Positions 41,698 through 50,354 of a DNA stretch of 64,000 bases are shown piece by piece. Source of the stretch: Chloroflexota bacterium (lineage in GTDB: Bacteria > Chloroflexota > UBA11872 > UBA12225); contig JAUJOR010000002.1 in NCBI GenBank assembly GCA_030447525.1, forward strand, positions 405,931 through 469,930. The letters run 5' to 3'. The stretch's first letter is position 1. Every line of letters begins with the position of its first letter. The notes beneath the pieces are model-generated. The model searched no databases. It was not told the DNA's origin and saw only the letters and a list, made by a program, of their open reading frames with translations. The position numbers and the translations under genes were made by a program.

Positions 41698-43167
41698 CTA
41701 CGCGTCCGCCTCAACCGTATCGGCCGCCCCGGCAGCATCTGAGGCTCCCGGTTCCCGCTCCACGGCCGCGGAGGGGCCACCCGCTGCCCCGCGCTCCCCC
41801 CGCCAGCCGATCTGGCGGGCCGGCACGCCGACAACCTTGGCCCCATCCGGGACATCCCTGGTGACCACGGCCCCCGCTCCGGTCAAGGCCTCGCGGCCCA
41901 CCGTAACCGGCGCCACGAGGAGCGTCCCGCTGCCCACGAAGGCCCCTTCCCCGACCCCAGTGGGGTGCTTGTCCTGGCCGTCGAAGTTGCAAGTGATCAT
42001 CCCGGCGCCGAGATTGGCGCCGGCACCGACCGTTGCATCGCCCAGATACCCAAAGTGTTGCATCTTGCTGCCGGGCCCGAGGACGGAGCGGTTCAGCTCG
42101 CTTCCAGTCCCCACACTGGACCCGCGGCCGCAGCGCGTACCAGGGCGCAAATGGGCAAACGGGCCAACGCTGACATCTGTTGCGAGCACGGCCCCGTCCA
42201 GCATCGATGCCGTGACCCGACTACGGTCGTCGATCGTGCTGTTGCGGATGATGGCGTTCGGGCCGAGCAGGCAATCTCGCCCCACGGTAGTGCTGCCGCT
42301 GACGTGGGTGTTGGCCAGGATGACACTGTCCATACCCACCTCTACCCCAGCGTCCACGTAGCAGGTGGCCGGGTCCTGCAGCGTCACCCCTCCGTCCATC
42401 AGGCGATGGGTGATCCGGCGGCGCAAGATGGCTTCCGCCTCTGCCAACTGGACGCGCGTGTTGATCCCTACCGCTTCGAAGACGTCGTCCAGGACGAGCG
42501 TGGCCGCGCCGGTGCCCTCGGCAAGGGCCAGGGCCGGGAGGGCGGTCAGGTAGATCTCGCCGTTAGGGGCCGGCCGCACGCGCGGCAGGCGCGACCACAG
42601 CCATGGCCCGCTAAAGGCGCAGAAGCCGCTGTTGATCTCCCGCAAGCCGCGCTCATTAGCGGAGGCGTCCCGCTCCTCCACAATAGCCTGCACCTCCCCG
42701 CCGTGGGGCGGGGCGCCGTGGGCGCGGATGACGCGCCCGTAGCCCCTGGGATCGTCCAGGTGCCCGGTGGCCAGCGTCACCTGGGCGCCGGCGGCCTGGT
42801 GTTGGGCCAGTAAGCCACGGATCGTCTCCGGGCGCAGCAGCGGTGTGTCACCGTAGGCGACGATCACCGTCGGCGCATCTCCCGGTACGGCCCCCTGCGC
42901 TTGAAGCGTGGCGTGTCCGGTGCCGAGCTGCCGCTCTTGCAGGGCGAAACGATAGACGCCGGCGCCGAAGAGCCCCTCCACCGCCGCCTGCACCTCGGCG
43001 GCCCCATCCCCCACGACCACCACCGTGCGCTCCACGCTGATCCCGGCCGCACGCAGGGCTACCAGGACGTGCCATAACATCGGCTTGCCGGCCACCGCGT
43101 GCAGCACCTTGTGGTGCTGCGACTTCATGCGCGTCCCCTTGCCCCCGGCGAGCACGACGGCGGCCAC
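41698..43167 (-). CDS. glmU: bifunctional UDP-GlcNAc pyrophosphorylase / GlcN-1-P acetyltransferase
   Basis: Makes UDP-GlcNAc for the cell wall. 489 aa from GTG 43167, giving the canonical start AAVVLAGGKGTRMKS. Uridyltransferase half: QLGTGHA, YGDTPLL, EINSGF. Acetyltransferase half: left-handed beta helix with MDSVILANTHVSGSTTVG, HFGYLGDATVGAGANLG and ITCNFDGQDKHPT. The frame stays open to 43305, but the added residues are a translated copy of the dispersed 88-bp element, so a start there is unlikely. The C-terminal 35 residues are Ala/Gly-rich. Operon with prs. Confidence 0.95.
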   Translation of the reverse strand: MAAVVLAGGKGTRMKSQHHKVLHAVAGKPMLWHVLVALRAAGISVERTVVVVGDGAAEVQAAVEGLFGAGVYRFALQERQLGTGHATLQAQGAVPGDAPTVIVAYGDTPLLRPETIRGLLAQHQAAGAQVTLATGHLDDPRGYGRVIRAHGAPPHGGEVQAIVEERDASANERGLREINSGFCAFSGPWLWSRLPRVRPAPNGEIYLTALPALALAEGTGAATLVLDDVFEAVGINTRVQLAEAEAILRRRITHRLMDGGVTLQDPATCYVDAGVEVGMDSVILANTHVSGSTTVGRDCLLGPNAIIRNSTIDDRSRVTASMLDGAVLATDVSVGPFAHLRPGTRCGRGSSVGTGSELNRSVLGPGSKMQHFGYLGDATVGAGANLGAGMITCNFDGQDKHPTGVGEGAFVGSGTLLVAPVTVGREALTGAGAVVTRDVPDGAKVVGVPARQIGWRGERGAAGGPSAAVEREPGASDAAGAADTVEADA

Positions 43168-43216
43168 GGCACCAACTGCCCGTTCAGGGGACTCGTGCAA
43201 AGGGGGACTATCAGGC

Positions 43217-43304
43217 GAGTCTGGTGTGCCCGCCGGGGTGCCAGCTCCGAACGACATGGCAATGCCCAGCAGCCCGGCCGGTGGCACGATGAAACGTGTT
43301 CTCA
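43217..43304 (+). repeat. dispersed 88-bp intergenic element, copy B
   Basis: Best match to copy A (3957-4044), about 76% identical without gaps, and to copy C (27659-27746). Core AGCCCGGCCGGTGG at 43271-43284. Both strands stay open in one frame through the element, which artificially extends the glmU frame. It sits between glmU and tRNA-Gln. Confidence 0.75.
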
Positions 43305-43379
43305 CCAGATCAGCTGCGCTCCCACCGACGACTGTCGGCCGCCGGTCATCTCAACGTACAGCAGGCACCTGCGTCGCGG

Positions 43380-43450
43380 CTGGGGCGCTAGGATTCGAAC
43401 CTAGGATCCAGGCTCCAAAGGCCCGTGCCTTACCGCTTGGCCACGCCCCA
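43380..43450 (-). tRNA. tRNA-Gln (anticodon TTG)
   Basis: Minus-strand cloverleaf: acceptor TGGGGCG (43450-43444) with CGCCCCA (43387-43381), discriminator G at 43380, anticodon stem CGGGC/GCCTG around CTTTGGA, anticodon TTG at 43418-43416, T-loop TTCGAAT. CCA is not encoded. The U1-A72 pair is typical of tRNA-Gln. Confidence 0.95.
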
Positions 43451-43485
43451 CCAGGCTAGACTGTACCGACGCCGACGAAACGGTG

Positions 43486-44364
43486 TCAACAACTGGGTAC
43501 GTCTACCAGCGACCCGAAGCGGCCCAGGTAGACGGCCGCTCCCAGGAGCGGCGCTGCCCCCAGGCGGGCACGGACAGCCTGCGCTTCCAGCTCGGTGGCG
43601 AAAAGGGCGAAGTAGGTCGGGCCGCTCCCAGACATCACGGCGTGGCTGGCGCCGGCCCGCAGCAGGGCGTCGCGGGCCACGGCCGCGCCGGGGGCCAGGT
43701 CGAGCGCCACCGGCTCAAGGTGGTTGAAGGGCAAAGGAACAATGCCCCGGTCTGCACGGGCCTGCAACCAGGACGCCGTTCGGCTCCCGTCTGACCATCG
43801 TTCCGGAGGCACCGCGTGGTAGACGTCCGCCGTGGAGATGGCCAGGGGGGCCTTGACCAACAGGACCCACCTGGAGGGCAGCCCCGGGAGGGGCGTCAGC
43901 CGCTCCCCCCGCCCTTCAGCGACGGCGCAGGCACCGTCGCCGAGGAAGAACGGGACGTCAGAGCCGAGATGGCCGCCGAGGTCACGGAGCGCGGATCGAG
44001 TCAGGCCCAGCGACCACAAGGCATTGAGCCCGAGCAAGGTCGCGGCCGCGTCTGAGCTCCCCCCACCCAAACCGGCGGCCATGGGGATGCGTTTCTCCAG
44101 CGTCACGCGCGCCCCGCGCGTCGTGCCCGTCTCCCGGCGCAGGAGCTCAGCCGCACGCCAGACCAGGTTCGTCGGGCCCTCCAGCTGGGGCTGCGAGCAG
44201 CGCAGCTCAAGCGTCCTGGCCGGGGAGAACGTCAGCCGGTCGGCCAGGGTGACGGCTTGCATCACGGTGCGGATGTCGTGGTAGCCATCTTCCCGGCGGC
44301 GGAGCACCTCCAGCGTCAGGTTGACCTTGGCGGGGGCACTGAGGGACAGGGCGGGAGGCACCAC
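43486..44364 (-). CDS. ispE: 4-diphosphocytidyl-2-C-methyl-D-erythritol kinase
   Basis: GHMP kinase of the MEP isoprenoid pathway. 292 aa from GTG 44364 (GCGGGA upstream; a second GTG at 44361). Motifs: SAPAKVNLTLEVLRRREDG (catalytic Lys region), the ATP loop PMAAGLGGGSSDAAA, and MSGSGPTYFALF. The open frame continues to 44874 only because a mobile element at 44419-44587 and the antisense of lipM happen to be open; the N-terminus of the family fits 44364. The 3' end is followed by tRNA-Gln. Confidence 0.94.
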   Translation of the reverse strand: MVPPALSLSAPAKVNLTLEVLRRREDGYHDIRTVMQAVTLADRLTFSPARTLELRCSQPQLEGPTNLVWRAAELLRRETGTTRGARVTLEKRIPMAAGLGGGSSDAAATLLGLNALWSLGLTRSALRDLGGHLGSDVPFFLGDGACAVAEGRGERLTPLPGLPSRWVLLVKAPLAISTADVYHAVPPERWSDGSRTASWLQARADRGIVPLPFNHLEPVALDLAPGAAVARDALLRAGASHAVMSGSGPTYFALFATELEAQAVRARLGAAPLLGAAVYLGRFGSLVDVPSC

Positions 44365-44418
44365 TTCCCGCAGGCTACCTGCCCCAGGGGGCAAGGCGCC
44401 ACCCCTGTACCTGCCCCG

Positions 44419-44587
44419 CAGGGCCTTTTCATCAGGGGTGGGCGGTGGTTCCGGGTCATCCCGAGCGCAGCGAGGGATCAGCGAGTCGTCCCACTGTCCG
44501 TGGACCAGCGGCCCGGGTGCCTCGCGGGGCTCGGCACGGACGCACCGCGGGCGGTGCCCCAGGAGCGGCTCTGATGAAAAGGCCCTG
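44419..44587 (+). mobile_element. 169-bp MITE, copy 2, upstream of ispE
   Basis: Terminal inverted repeats CAGGGCCTTTTCATCA / TGATGAAAAGGCCCTG are perfect (16 of 16). Exact 9-bp target duplication CCTGCCCCG at 44410-44418 and 44588-44596, different from that of copy 1, proves separate insertion. About 92% identical to 34979-35147 (opposite strand). It lies 55 bases from the ispE start and about 105 from the lipM start, in their shared promoter region. Confidence 0.93.
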
Positions 44588-44600
44588 CCTGCCCCGAGTT

Positions 44601-44625
44601 GGAACCTGCGTCCCGGCCAGGTTCC
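44601..44625. promoter_or_regulatory. inverted repeat in the ispE-lipM divergent spacer
   Basis: GGAACCTG (44601-44608) and CAGGTTCC (44618-44625), perfect 8-bp arms around 9 bases. It lies between the MITE and the lipM start. Operator or RNA hairpin, not assigned. Confidence 0.4.
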
Positions 44626-44683
44626 ACGTCCCTGCAAGCTCCATCGAGCCTTCGCTCTAGGCCCGCCGGCCACGAGTGATACG

Positions 44684-44707
44684 CTCCAGATGTGACTCCA
44701 GATGTGA
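44684..44707 (+). repeat. 12-bp tandem duplication at the lipM start
   Basis: CTCCAGATGTGA occurs twice (44684-44695, 44696-44707). Each unit holds a GTG, so two in-frame starts (44692 and 44704) exist. Confidence 0.85.
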
Positions 44708-45618
44708 CGGCGCCGACCGCGGGCTGGAGGTTCGTCCCGTTCGACCTCGCGCCGGCGGCGGAGCAGCTCGAACGTAGCGCAGATGCCTGGCGGGCCGTGG
44801 CCGCGGGGGCCGCGCCTCCGACGCTGCGCTGGTACGGCTACAGCGCCCCAGCCGTGGTGCTGGGGGTGGGCCAACGGCCGGATATCCTAGACGGCGCCGC
44901 CTGCGCTCGGGCAGGTATCTCGGTGGCGCAGCGGACGTCGGGGGGTACGGCCGTGCTGGGGAGCCGGGAGCTGCTGGCGCTGGACGTGGCCCTGCCGGGG
45001 GATCACCCCCTGGCCGGCCGGGACGTCCTGGGGGCGTACCGCTGGCTGGGGCGGGTCTTCCGGGAGGCCCTGGGCGCGCTGGCCCCCGACGGCCCGGCGC
45101 GCCTGGCGCTGGTCGGCCTGGACGCGGCCAGGGCGGATCAGGCCGCCCAACGTATCGCCCGGCCCACCGAGGCGGCCGGTCGGCGCGGGCTGGCCTGCTT
45201 CGGCACCCTCTCCCCGTATGAGGTGGCGCTGGCCCCCGGCGGCCCGGCGGCGCTCCGCAAGCTGGTGGGGCTGTCCCAGATCCGCAAGCGGTCAGTGGTC
45301 ATGTTCCAGGTGGGGCTCTACACGCGCTTCGACGGCTACGGCCTGGCCCGGCTGCTATCCCTCAAGGAGTATGAGCGGGAGGCCCTGGGGGCCGAGCTCG
45401 ACCGACGCGTCGCCGGCCTCGAGGATATCGGCGTCCCGGCCCACCGTCTACCGGAGCTACGGAGCCTGGTAGAGAGGGGTATCTTGCTTGCCTGCGGTGG
45501 GCAGGGGTGCCACGGTGACCAAGAGCCGGCACCCGGGGGCGGCCTGTGTCTCACTCCCGGCCAGTCAGCCTTGCTGGAGGGCAGCTCTCAGAAGCAGGAT
45601 CAGGCGGGGCAAGAATAA
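44692..45618 (+). CDS. lipoyl/octanoyl transferase, LipM-like (BPL_LplA_LipB family)
   Basis: 308 aa. The fold-typical RTSGGTAVL segment and KLVGLSQIRKRSVVMFQVGL (Lys190) mark the biotin/lipoate ligase family. Cys169 in ACFGTLSPYEVAL lies where LipM octanoyltransferases keep their catalytic cysteine, so transfer of octanoate from ACP, rather than ATP-dependent lipoate ligation, is the likelier reaction. The role would be lipoylation of the glycine-cleavage H protein and of 2-oxoacid dehydrogenases. The last 54 bases overlap the dgkA gene, tail to tail. The start is GTG 44692 or 44704. Confidence 0.8.
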   Translation: MTPDVTAPTAGWRFVPFDLAPAAEQLERSADAWRAVAAGAAPPTLRWYGYSAPAVVLGVGQRPDILDGAACARAGISVAQRTSGGTAVLGSRELLALDVALPGDHPLAGRDVLGAYRWLGRVFREALGALAPDGPARLALVGLDAARADQAAQRIARPTEAAGRRGLACFGTLSPYEVALAPGGPAALRKLVGLSQIRKRSVVMFQVGLYTRFDGYGLARLLSLKEYEREALGAELDRRVAGLEDIGVPAHRLPELRSLVERGILLACGGQGCHGDQEPAPGGGLCLTPGQSALLEGSSQKQDQAGQE

Positions 45619-45999
45619 GGCTACGCCCACGCCCGCGGCCCCGATGGCTAGCGCCAAGACGGCCCCGGCGGCCACGTCCTTGGCCACCTTTGCCTGGGGA
45701 TGGTAGTCCGGGCTGACCATGTCCACGACCACTTCCACCACGGTGTTGACCATCTCCAGGGCGAACACCAGGGCGATGGTCAGGACGAGCACGGCCCATT
45801 CCCCCGGCGAGATGCGGAACAAGACGCCGTTCCCGGCGGCCAGCGCCCCCAGGACGGCGTGGAAGCGTAGATGGCGCTGCGTTCTCCAGGCGTGTTGCAG
45901 ACCCCCGAAGGCGTGCGTGAAGCTGGCTCGCTCTTGCGCCAGCAGGGGGAGCAGGGACGGCTCCCCAGGGGGCGCGCGACGTTCCCGGATGGCCGGCAT
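45565..45999 (-). CDS. dgkA: diacylglycerol/undecaprenol kinase
   Basis: 144 aa inner-membrane kinase with three spans. Family signature EMVNTVVEVVVD and KVAKDVAAGAVL hold the active-site acidic residues. In Gram-positive-type bacteria this enzyme phosphorylates undecaprenol for the carrier-lipid cycle. The ATG at 45999 overlaps the ybeY stop by one base (TGATG), so translation is coupled, and the ybeY-dgkA order is widely conserved. The N-terminal 20 residues precede the amphipathic SFTHAFGGLQHAW helix. Confidence 0.92.
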   Translation of the reverse strand: MPAIRERRAPPGEPSLLPLLAQERASFTHAFGGLQHAWRTQRHLRFHAVLGALAAGNGVLFRISPGEWAVLVLTIALVFALEMVNTVVEVVVDMVSPDYHPQAKVAKDVAAGAVLALAIGAAGVGVALFLPRLILLLRAALQQG

Positions 46000-46577
46000 C
46001 ACGCCGCCTCACGCAGCAGACCGGCGGCGCTCAGAGCGGCTTCCTCCACCTCTCGCATCACCGCGCGCTGGTCCTCCCCCTCGTGATCGTACCCCAGGAG
46101 GTGCAGCAGGCCGTGCACGAAAAGATAGCCCAGCTCCCGTTCATAGCTGTGGCCGTACTCGGCGGCTTGCCGGCGCACCCGCTCCACCGAGATGGCCACG
46201 TCCCCCAGGTGCTGAGGTAGCCCGGGCGGGGGGGCGGGCACGTCCGAGCCTTCCAGCTGGGCAAAGGACAGCACGTCGGTAGGACAATCTACACCACGGA
46301 AGTCCCGATTCAGGCGCTGGAGCGTAGCGTCGTCGGCCAGGAGCAAGGCCGCCTCCAGCTCTGGCCGGGGAGGGATTGCGGTCGCAGAACCTGGGGGCAC
46401 CGCCGGCGCTTTCCCTGGGGGGGCAGACGGGCAGGTGGGCGGCGATGCGCTGGAACCATCGGCGGCGCCCTGTCCGGCCGCGGCCAGGGTCAGCTCAGCC
46501 ACGCGGACAAACCAGGACTCGTCGCCCGCGCCCTCGACGACGTCCAGGGACACGATGTGCAGTGTGATGTGAGGCAT
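45999..46577 (-). CDS. ybeY: endoribonuclease YbeY with an inserted linker
   Basis: Metal-dependent RNase for 16S rRNA 3' maturation and rRNA quality control. 192 aa, longer than the normal 150-160. The zinc motif [11 protein letters not shown] is intact, as is [17 protein letters not shown]. The additional residues are a Pro/Ala/Ser-rich stretch (about 35-75; [15 protein letters not shown]) inserted between the first helix and [10 protein letters not shown] 46577 begins [12 protein letters not shown]. Operon with dgkA downstream. Confidence 0.93.
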   Translation of the reverse strand: MPHITLHIVSLDVVEGAGDESWFVRVAELTLAAAGQGAADGSSASPPTCPSAPPGKAPAVPPGSATAIPPRPELEAALLLADDATLQRLNRDFRGVDCPTDVLSFAQLEGSDVPAPPPGLPQHLGDVAISVERVRRQAAEYGHSYERELGYLFVHGLLHLLGYDHEGEDQRAVMREVEEAALSAAGLLREAA

Positions 46578-46781
46578 AGGAGCACGCACCACTTCCGATA
46601 GCCCCCCCTGCCTCGGTCCTCGTCTTACAGGCCGCGGCCGGCGAGCGGTTGATTTCAGGGCCAAGTTCGGAGACCGGAAGGCCCGATCTCAGGACCCCGG
46701 TGGGTACAGGCTTGTCATTCGGCCAGTGCCGAGATGCATCACGTGGTCCGAAAGACGAGCCTTCACTCGTTGCCGATCTAC

Positions 46782-48935
46782 TTAGCTCGGCTCGGCCACA
46801 TTCTGCATGAACGGATGGGCCGGCTCCAGCTCGTGCGGGTCGGGGTACTCGATGCGCGGGTGGTAGACGCCTTGCAGCTGACGCATGAAGGAGCGCTTGA
46901 TCACTTCTAGATCCTTCAGTGTCAGGTTACAGTCGTCCAGCTCCCCTTCCAGGATACGCTCGTTCACCGCCCGCTCGACGAGATCCTCCAGGCTCTTGGT
47001 CGACCGGTTGGACGCGGCCCTTACGCTGGCCTCCACCGTGTCCGCCAGCATCACCAGGGCCGTCTCCTTGCTGCGGGGTCGCGGGCCGGGGTAGCGGAAC
47101 TTCCCTTCGTCCACGGCATCGGTCCCGGCCGTCTTGACAGCCATGCGGTAGAAAAAGCTCGCCAGGCGCGTCCCATGGTGCTCGGGGATGAAGCGCTGCA
47201 CGGCCGGCGGCAGGCCGTACTGCTTGGCCAGCTCCAGGCCCATGACCACATGGTCGATTAAAGCCTGGGCGCTGGCCTCCGGTCGCAGCCGATCGTGCAC
47301 GTTATCGCCGTCGAACTGGTTTTCCACGAAGTAGTATGGCCGGTGCAGCTTGCCCACATCGTGGAAGTAGGCCCCCACCCGGACGAGCAGGGAATCCACC
47401 CCGATCTGCTCGGCCGCCCGCTCCGCCAGGTTGCCGACGATGATGGAGTGGTGGTACGTCCCCGGGGCCTCGGTCAGGAGCCGGCGCAGGAGGGGCTGGC
47501 TGGGGTGGGCCAGCTCGAGGAGCTGCAGCATCGTGGTCAGGCCGAACGCGGGGCCGGCCAGGCTGAACGTCCCCATGGTCAGGATGGCGGTGAGCAGGCC
47601 GTTGGCGGCGGCGCTGACGCCAAGATTCAGCAGGCCCGGCAGGTCTGAATCCGCGTTGATCAGGCGAAAGCTGAGGGAGACGGCCAGGTTAGCCAGGGCG
47701 ACCTGCAGGCCAACGAGGAAGAAGGCGTTCAGGCGCTCGATGCGCCGGGCGGCCATGGCCCCGACCATCCCTTGCAGGATGACCAGGCAGATCATGTCGA
47801 ACGAGAATCCGAGGATGGGGGCGGCCAGGAGGCCGAGGAAGCTGGATAGGACGACGGCCAGGCGCGTGCTGATGAGGTTGGAGATGAGCACAGTCGCCGT
47901 GGCCACCGGAAAGACGTAGGCAGCCCACGGCCGTCCGGGGACGATCAGCTTCATTGCCACCAGGATGACGGCGAGCAAGATACCGATCAGCAACAGGCTG
48001 CGCGGGCGGTCCAGCAGATCGGTGTGGAAGCCGTGCAGGTACGCGCTGAGGAGCAGCACCAGGACGGCGGCGTACAACCCCAAGCCGGCGGCGCTCTGCC
48101 AGCTGGTGGCCCGCGTGCCCAGTCCTAACGCCTCCAGCTTCTCCACGTCCTCGGCGGTGATTACGTCCCCTTGACGGACGACGGTCTCGCCACGCTCGAC
48201 CGTCACCTGCACCGGCTGCACCCGGTCACGCGCCTCGCGTCGGCTCCGCTCCGTCTCCGCGCCGTTGACCAGGACGTTGGGCCGGACGTAGAGCGAGACC
48301 AGGTCGGCGGTGAGGACCTGCTGGGGCTGGGACAACGCGGGGGACATCTGTCCCAGCATGGCCGTGCGCTTCTGGGCCAGCTCCTCCACCCTGATTCGCT
48401 CCCGTACGTTCTCGTCCAGGATACGAAGGGTCTCCGCGCTGACCGCTTGCCACTCTTCGTCGCTCAGCTGCAGGGCAGTATCCACGGAGTGCGGACTCAG
48501 GCCCGGCTCCAACCGGCTGATCTGCTGCCGGAGCTGGTCGTACCCGGCGCCGGCGTCGGCACGGATGGCGCTGATGCTCCGTAGGAGGTCGGCCGCTCGG
48601 CCGCGGAGCTGGCGCAGGAGATTGGAATCGTAGTCATAGACGGTGGCCACCTGGACGGCGGCCTCGTCACGGGCGATGCGGGTGCGGGCCTGGCTGATGA
48701 AGCTAACCCGGCGCGGGGCCTTGAGCGTCTCCGGCGCCGACGTCCCGGCGACGAGCGGGGCATTGCCGGGGACGAGACGCCAGTTCAAGGCCAGGCCAGC
48801 GACGAGCAAGAGGCCAATCGCAAAGGCCGCCAGGCTGGCGACACGGCGCCATGACGCGCCGCCATAACGGCGTGGCGGGCGGAAGTTGATGATTTTGGTT
48901 TCAGCGTCGCTCATCGTCTCGACGTTGCCCACCAT
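46782..48935 (-). CDS. pgpH: 7TM-HD cyclic-di-AMP phosphodiesterase, PgpH-like
   Basis: About 717 aa. N-terminal signal/TM helix, extracellular 7TMR-HDED domain (about 50-270; VYDYDSNLLRQLRG, VVRQGDVITAEDVEKL), seven spans (about 285-465), then a cytoplasmic HD domain with YHHSIIVGNLAE and GAYFHDVGKLHRP, followed by EHHGTRLASFFY. All metal-binding His/Asp are present. Homologues hydrolyse c-di-AMP. The order pgpH-ybeY-dgkA is that of Bacillus. Start ATG 48935 or 48914; ribosome sites are weak at both. A 204-base gap without features separates it from ybeY. Confidence 0.92.
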   Translation of the reverse strand: MVGNVETMSDAETKIINFRPPRRYGGASWRRVASLAAFAIGLLLVAGLALNWRLVPGNAPLVAGTSAPETLKAPRRVSFISQARTRIARDEAAVQVATVYDYDSNLLRQLRGRAADLLRSISAIRADAGAGYDQLRQQISRLEPGLSPHSVDTALQLSDEEWQAVSAETLRILDENVRERIRVEELAQKRTAMLGQMSPALSQPQQVLTADLVSLYVRPNVLVNGAETERSRREARDRVQPVQVTVERGETVVRQGDVITAEDVEKLEALGLGTRATSWQSAAGLGLYAAVLVLLLSAYLHGFHTDLLDRPRSLLLIGILLAVILVAMKLIVPGRPWAAYVFPVATATVLISNLISTRLAVVLSSFLGLLAAPILGFSFDMICLVILQGMVGAMAARRIERLNAFFLVGLQVALANLAVSLSFRLINADSDLPGLLNLGVSAAANGLLTAILTMGTFSLAGPAFGLTTMLQLLELAHPSQPLLRRLLTEAPGTYHHSIIVGNLAERAAEQIGVDSLLVRVGAYFHDVGKLHRPYYFVENQFDGDNVHDRLRPEASAQALIDHVVMGLELAKQYGLPPAVQRFIPEHHGTRLASFFYRMAVKTAGTDAVDEGKFRYPGPRPRSKETALVMLADTVEASVRAASNRSTKSLEDLVERAVNERILEGELDDCNLTLKDLEVIKRSFMRQLQGVYHPRIEYPDPHELEPAHPFMQNVAEPS

Positions 48936-49061
48936 GGCCACGCCGCCCAACCCGTCTGCCCGGCTGCTAGCACCTCAGTATAGGAGCAAGCTCAGCATGT
49001 CTGCTTGGTTCTGCTTGCATCGGCTCGGCCACGCTGGCCGGCGGGCTCACCCGCCGCGGAC

Positions 49062-49406
49062 TCACCCCGGGGGCCATGCCAGGGGCCGTCCTCCCAGGAG
49101 GTGCAGGTGGAGGTGGGGCACAGACTGCCCGGCGTCGGCGCCCACATTCAACACCAGACGGTAGCCGGTCCCGGCCACGCCCTCCCCCTCGGCCATGCGG
49201 TTAGCCACCACCAGCATCGCCGCCAGCAGGGGGCCGTTCCCCGGCCCCAGCTCGGCGGCCGAGCCGACGTGCTGATTAGGGATCACCAGGAGGTGCACCG
49301 GCGCCTGGGGGTTGACGTCTCGGAAAGCCGTCACCTGTCCATCCTGATGAACGATCTGCGCCGGGACGTCCCCACGGGCAATCTTGCAGAAAATGCAATC
49401 ACTCAT
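49062..49406 (-). CDS. HIT-family nucleotide hydrolase
   Basis: 114 aa. Begins SDCIFCKIARGD, with the zinc CxxC half, and ends with the histidine triad HLHLHLLGGR. HinT-type proteins hydrolyse nucleoside phosphoramidates. It lies between rsmE and pgpH on the same strand, a common place for HIT genes in this block. Nothing unusual. Confidence 0.95.
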   Translation of the reverse strand: MSDCIFCKIARGDVPAQIVHQDGQVTAFRDVNPQAPVHLLVIPNQHVGSAAELGPGNGPLLAAMLVVANRMAEGEGVAGTGYRLVLNVGADAGQSVPHLHLHLLGGRPLAWPPG

Positions 49407-49499
49407 CGTGGCAAGTCTACGCTACACCTCGCCGGGCGGGTCAGGCAGGTGGCTGCGTCTACTGGTCTGTCAACCTGTTCCTGGAGTGGTTGTTGTTAC

Positions 49500-50348
49500 C
49501 TAACGCCCAGATTGCCCGCCGCCGTCGTGGCGACGTGGCAGCGCACCAGGACCGGGCGGGGCACCGGGCACCAGGGCCAGGGCCAGGGCGGCCAGGGCCG
49601 CCGTCTCACTGCGCAGCACACGCGGGCCAAGCGTGGCCGTCTGCACCCCGGCGACCAACGCCAGCTGCACCTCCTCTGGATCGAAGCCCCCCTCCGGCCC
49701 CACGAGGAGCCGCACGCGGCCGCCCCCGGCGGCCGCCGCCCCGGCCAGTACCGCGTCGAAGGGGGACACACGCTCCTCCTCCCAAAGAAGGACGCTCGAC
49801 GGGGCGTCGTCCAGGGCGGCCGGCAAGGGGCATGGGGCGGCGATCTCTGGGACAACGCAGCGCCCGCTCTGCTCGGCGGCCTCGACGACGATGCGCCTCC
49901 ACCGCGCCAGCTTCGCTCCAGACGCCCGACGCTCAGCCGGCCCCCCACCGGTTTCGCCGGCGAGGCCGTTGCCCGTGGCCGCTGGCGCCGCCCCGGCCGC
50001 CACGGTGCGCCGCGTGACCAGCGGCCGAAAGGCGGCCACTCCCAGCTCCGTCCCCTTCTGTAGTACCCACTCGAACTTGTCCGCCTTGAGCAGGGCATGG
50101 CACAGCGTCACGTGCAGACCGGGCTCGCGCTGTGGCCGCTGATGCTCGAGTAGCCGGGCGGAGGCCCGGTCTCGCCCGGCCGAGACGAGCTCCGCCGTCC
50201 ACTCCCCGCCAGAGCCATCGAACAGCACCACCGGATCTCCGGGGCGCAGGCGGAGCACAGTCGAGATCTGATGGGCGATCTCGCGGGGCAAGGCCACCTC
50301 GCCGCCAGCCAGGGGCGCCGCCACGTAGAAGCGGTGCAATGTGGCCAC
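49500..50348 (-). CDS. rsmE: 16S rRNA m3U1498 methyltransferase
   Basis: 282 aa SPOUT methyltransferase. N-terminal PUA-like part (HRFYVAAPL, ISTVLRLRPGD), then the core with LLKADKFEWVLQKGTELGV, EAAEQSGR and the knot LLVGPEGGFDPEEVQLAL...LGPRVLRSETAALAAL. A Gly/Ala-rich insertion of about 20 residues follows TRRTVA. The C-terminal 25 residues are Pro/Gly-rich. It starts 6 bases after the prmA stop; conserved pair prmA-rsmE. Confidence 0.95.
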   Translation of the reverse strand: MATLHRFYVAAPLAGGEVALPREIAHQISTVLRLRPGDPVVLFDGSGGEWTAELVSAGRDRASARLLEHQRPQREPGLHVTLCHALLKADKFEWVLQKGTELGVAAFRPLVTRRTVAAGAAPAATGNGLAGETGGGPAERRASGAKLARWRRIVVEAAEQSGRCVVPEIAAPCPLPAALDDAPSSVLLWEEERVSPFDAVLAGAAAAGGGRVRLLVGPEGGFDPEEVQLALVAGVQTATLGPRVLRSETAALAALALALVPGAPPGPGALPRRHDGGGQSGR

Positions 50349-50354
50349 GGGGAG

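Noticed and set aside
43168..43305. N-terminal extension of GlmU beginning MRTRFIVPP
   Set aside because: The added residues are the translated 88-bp dispersed element also present where no glmU exists; the GlmU fold starts at AAVVLAGGKG.
44365..44874. N-terminal extension of IspE
   Set aside because: It runs through the MITE and the antisense of lipM; the kinase N-terminus fits GTG 44364.
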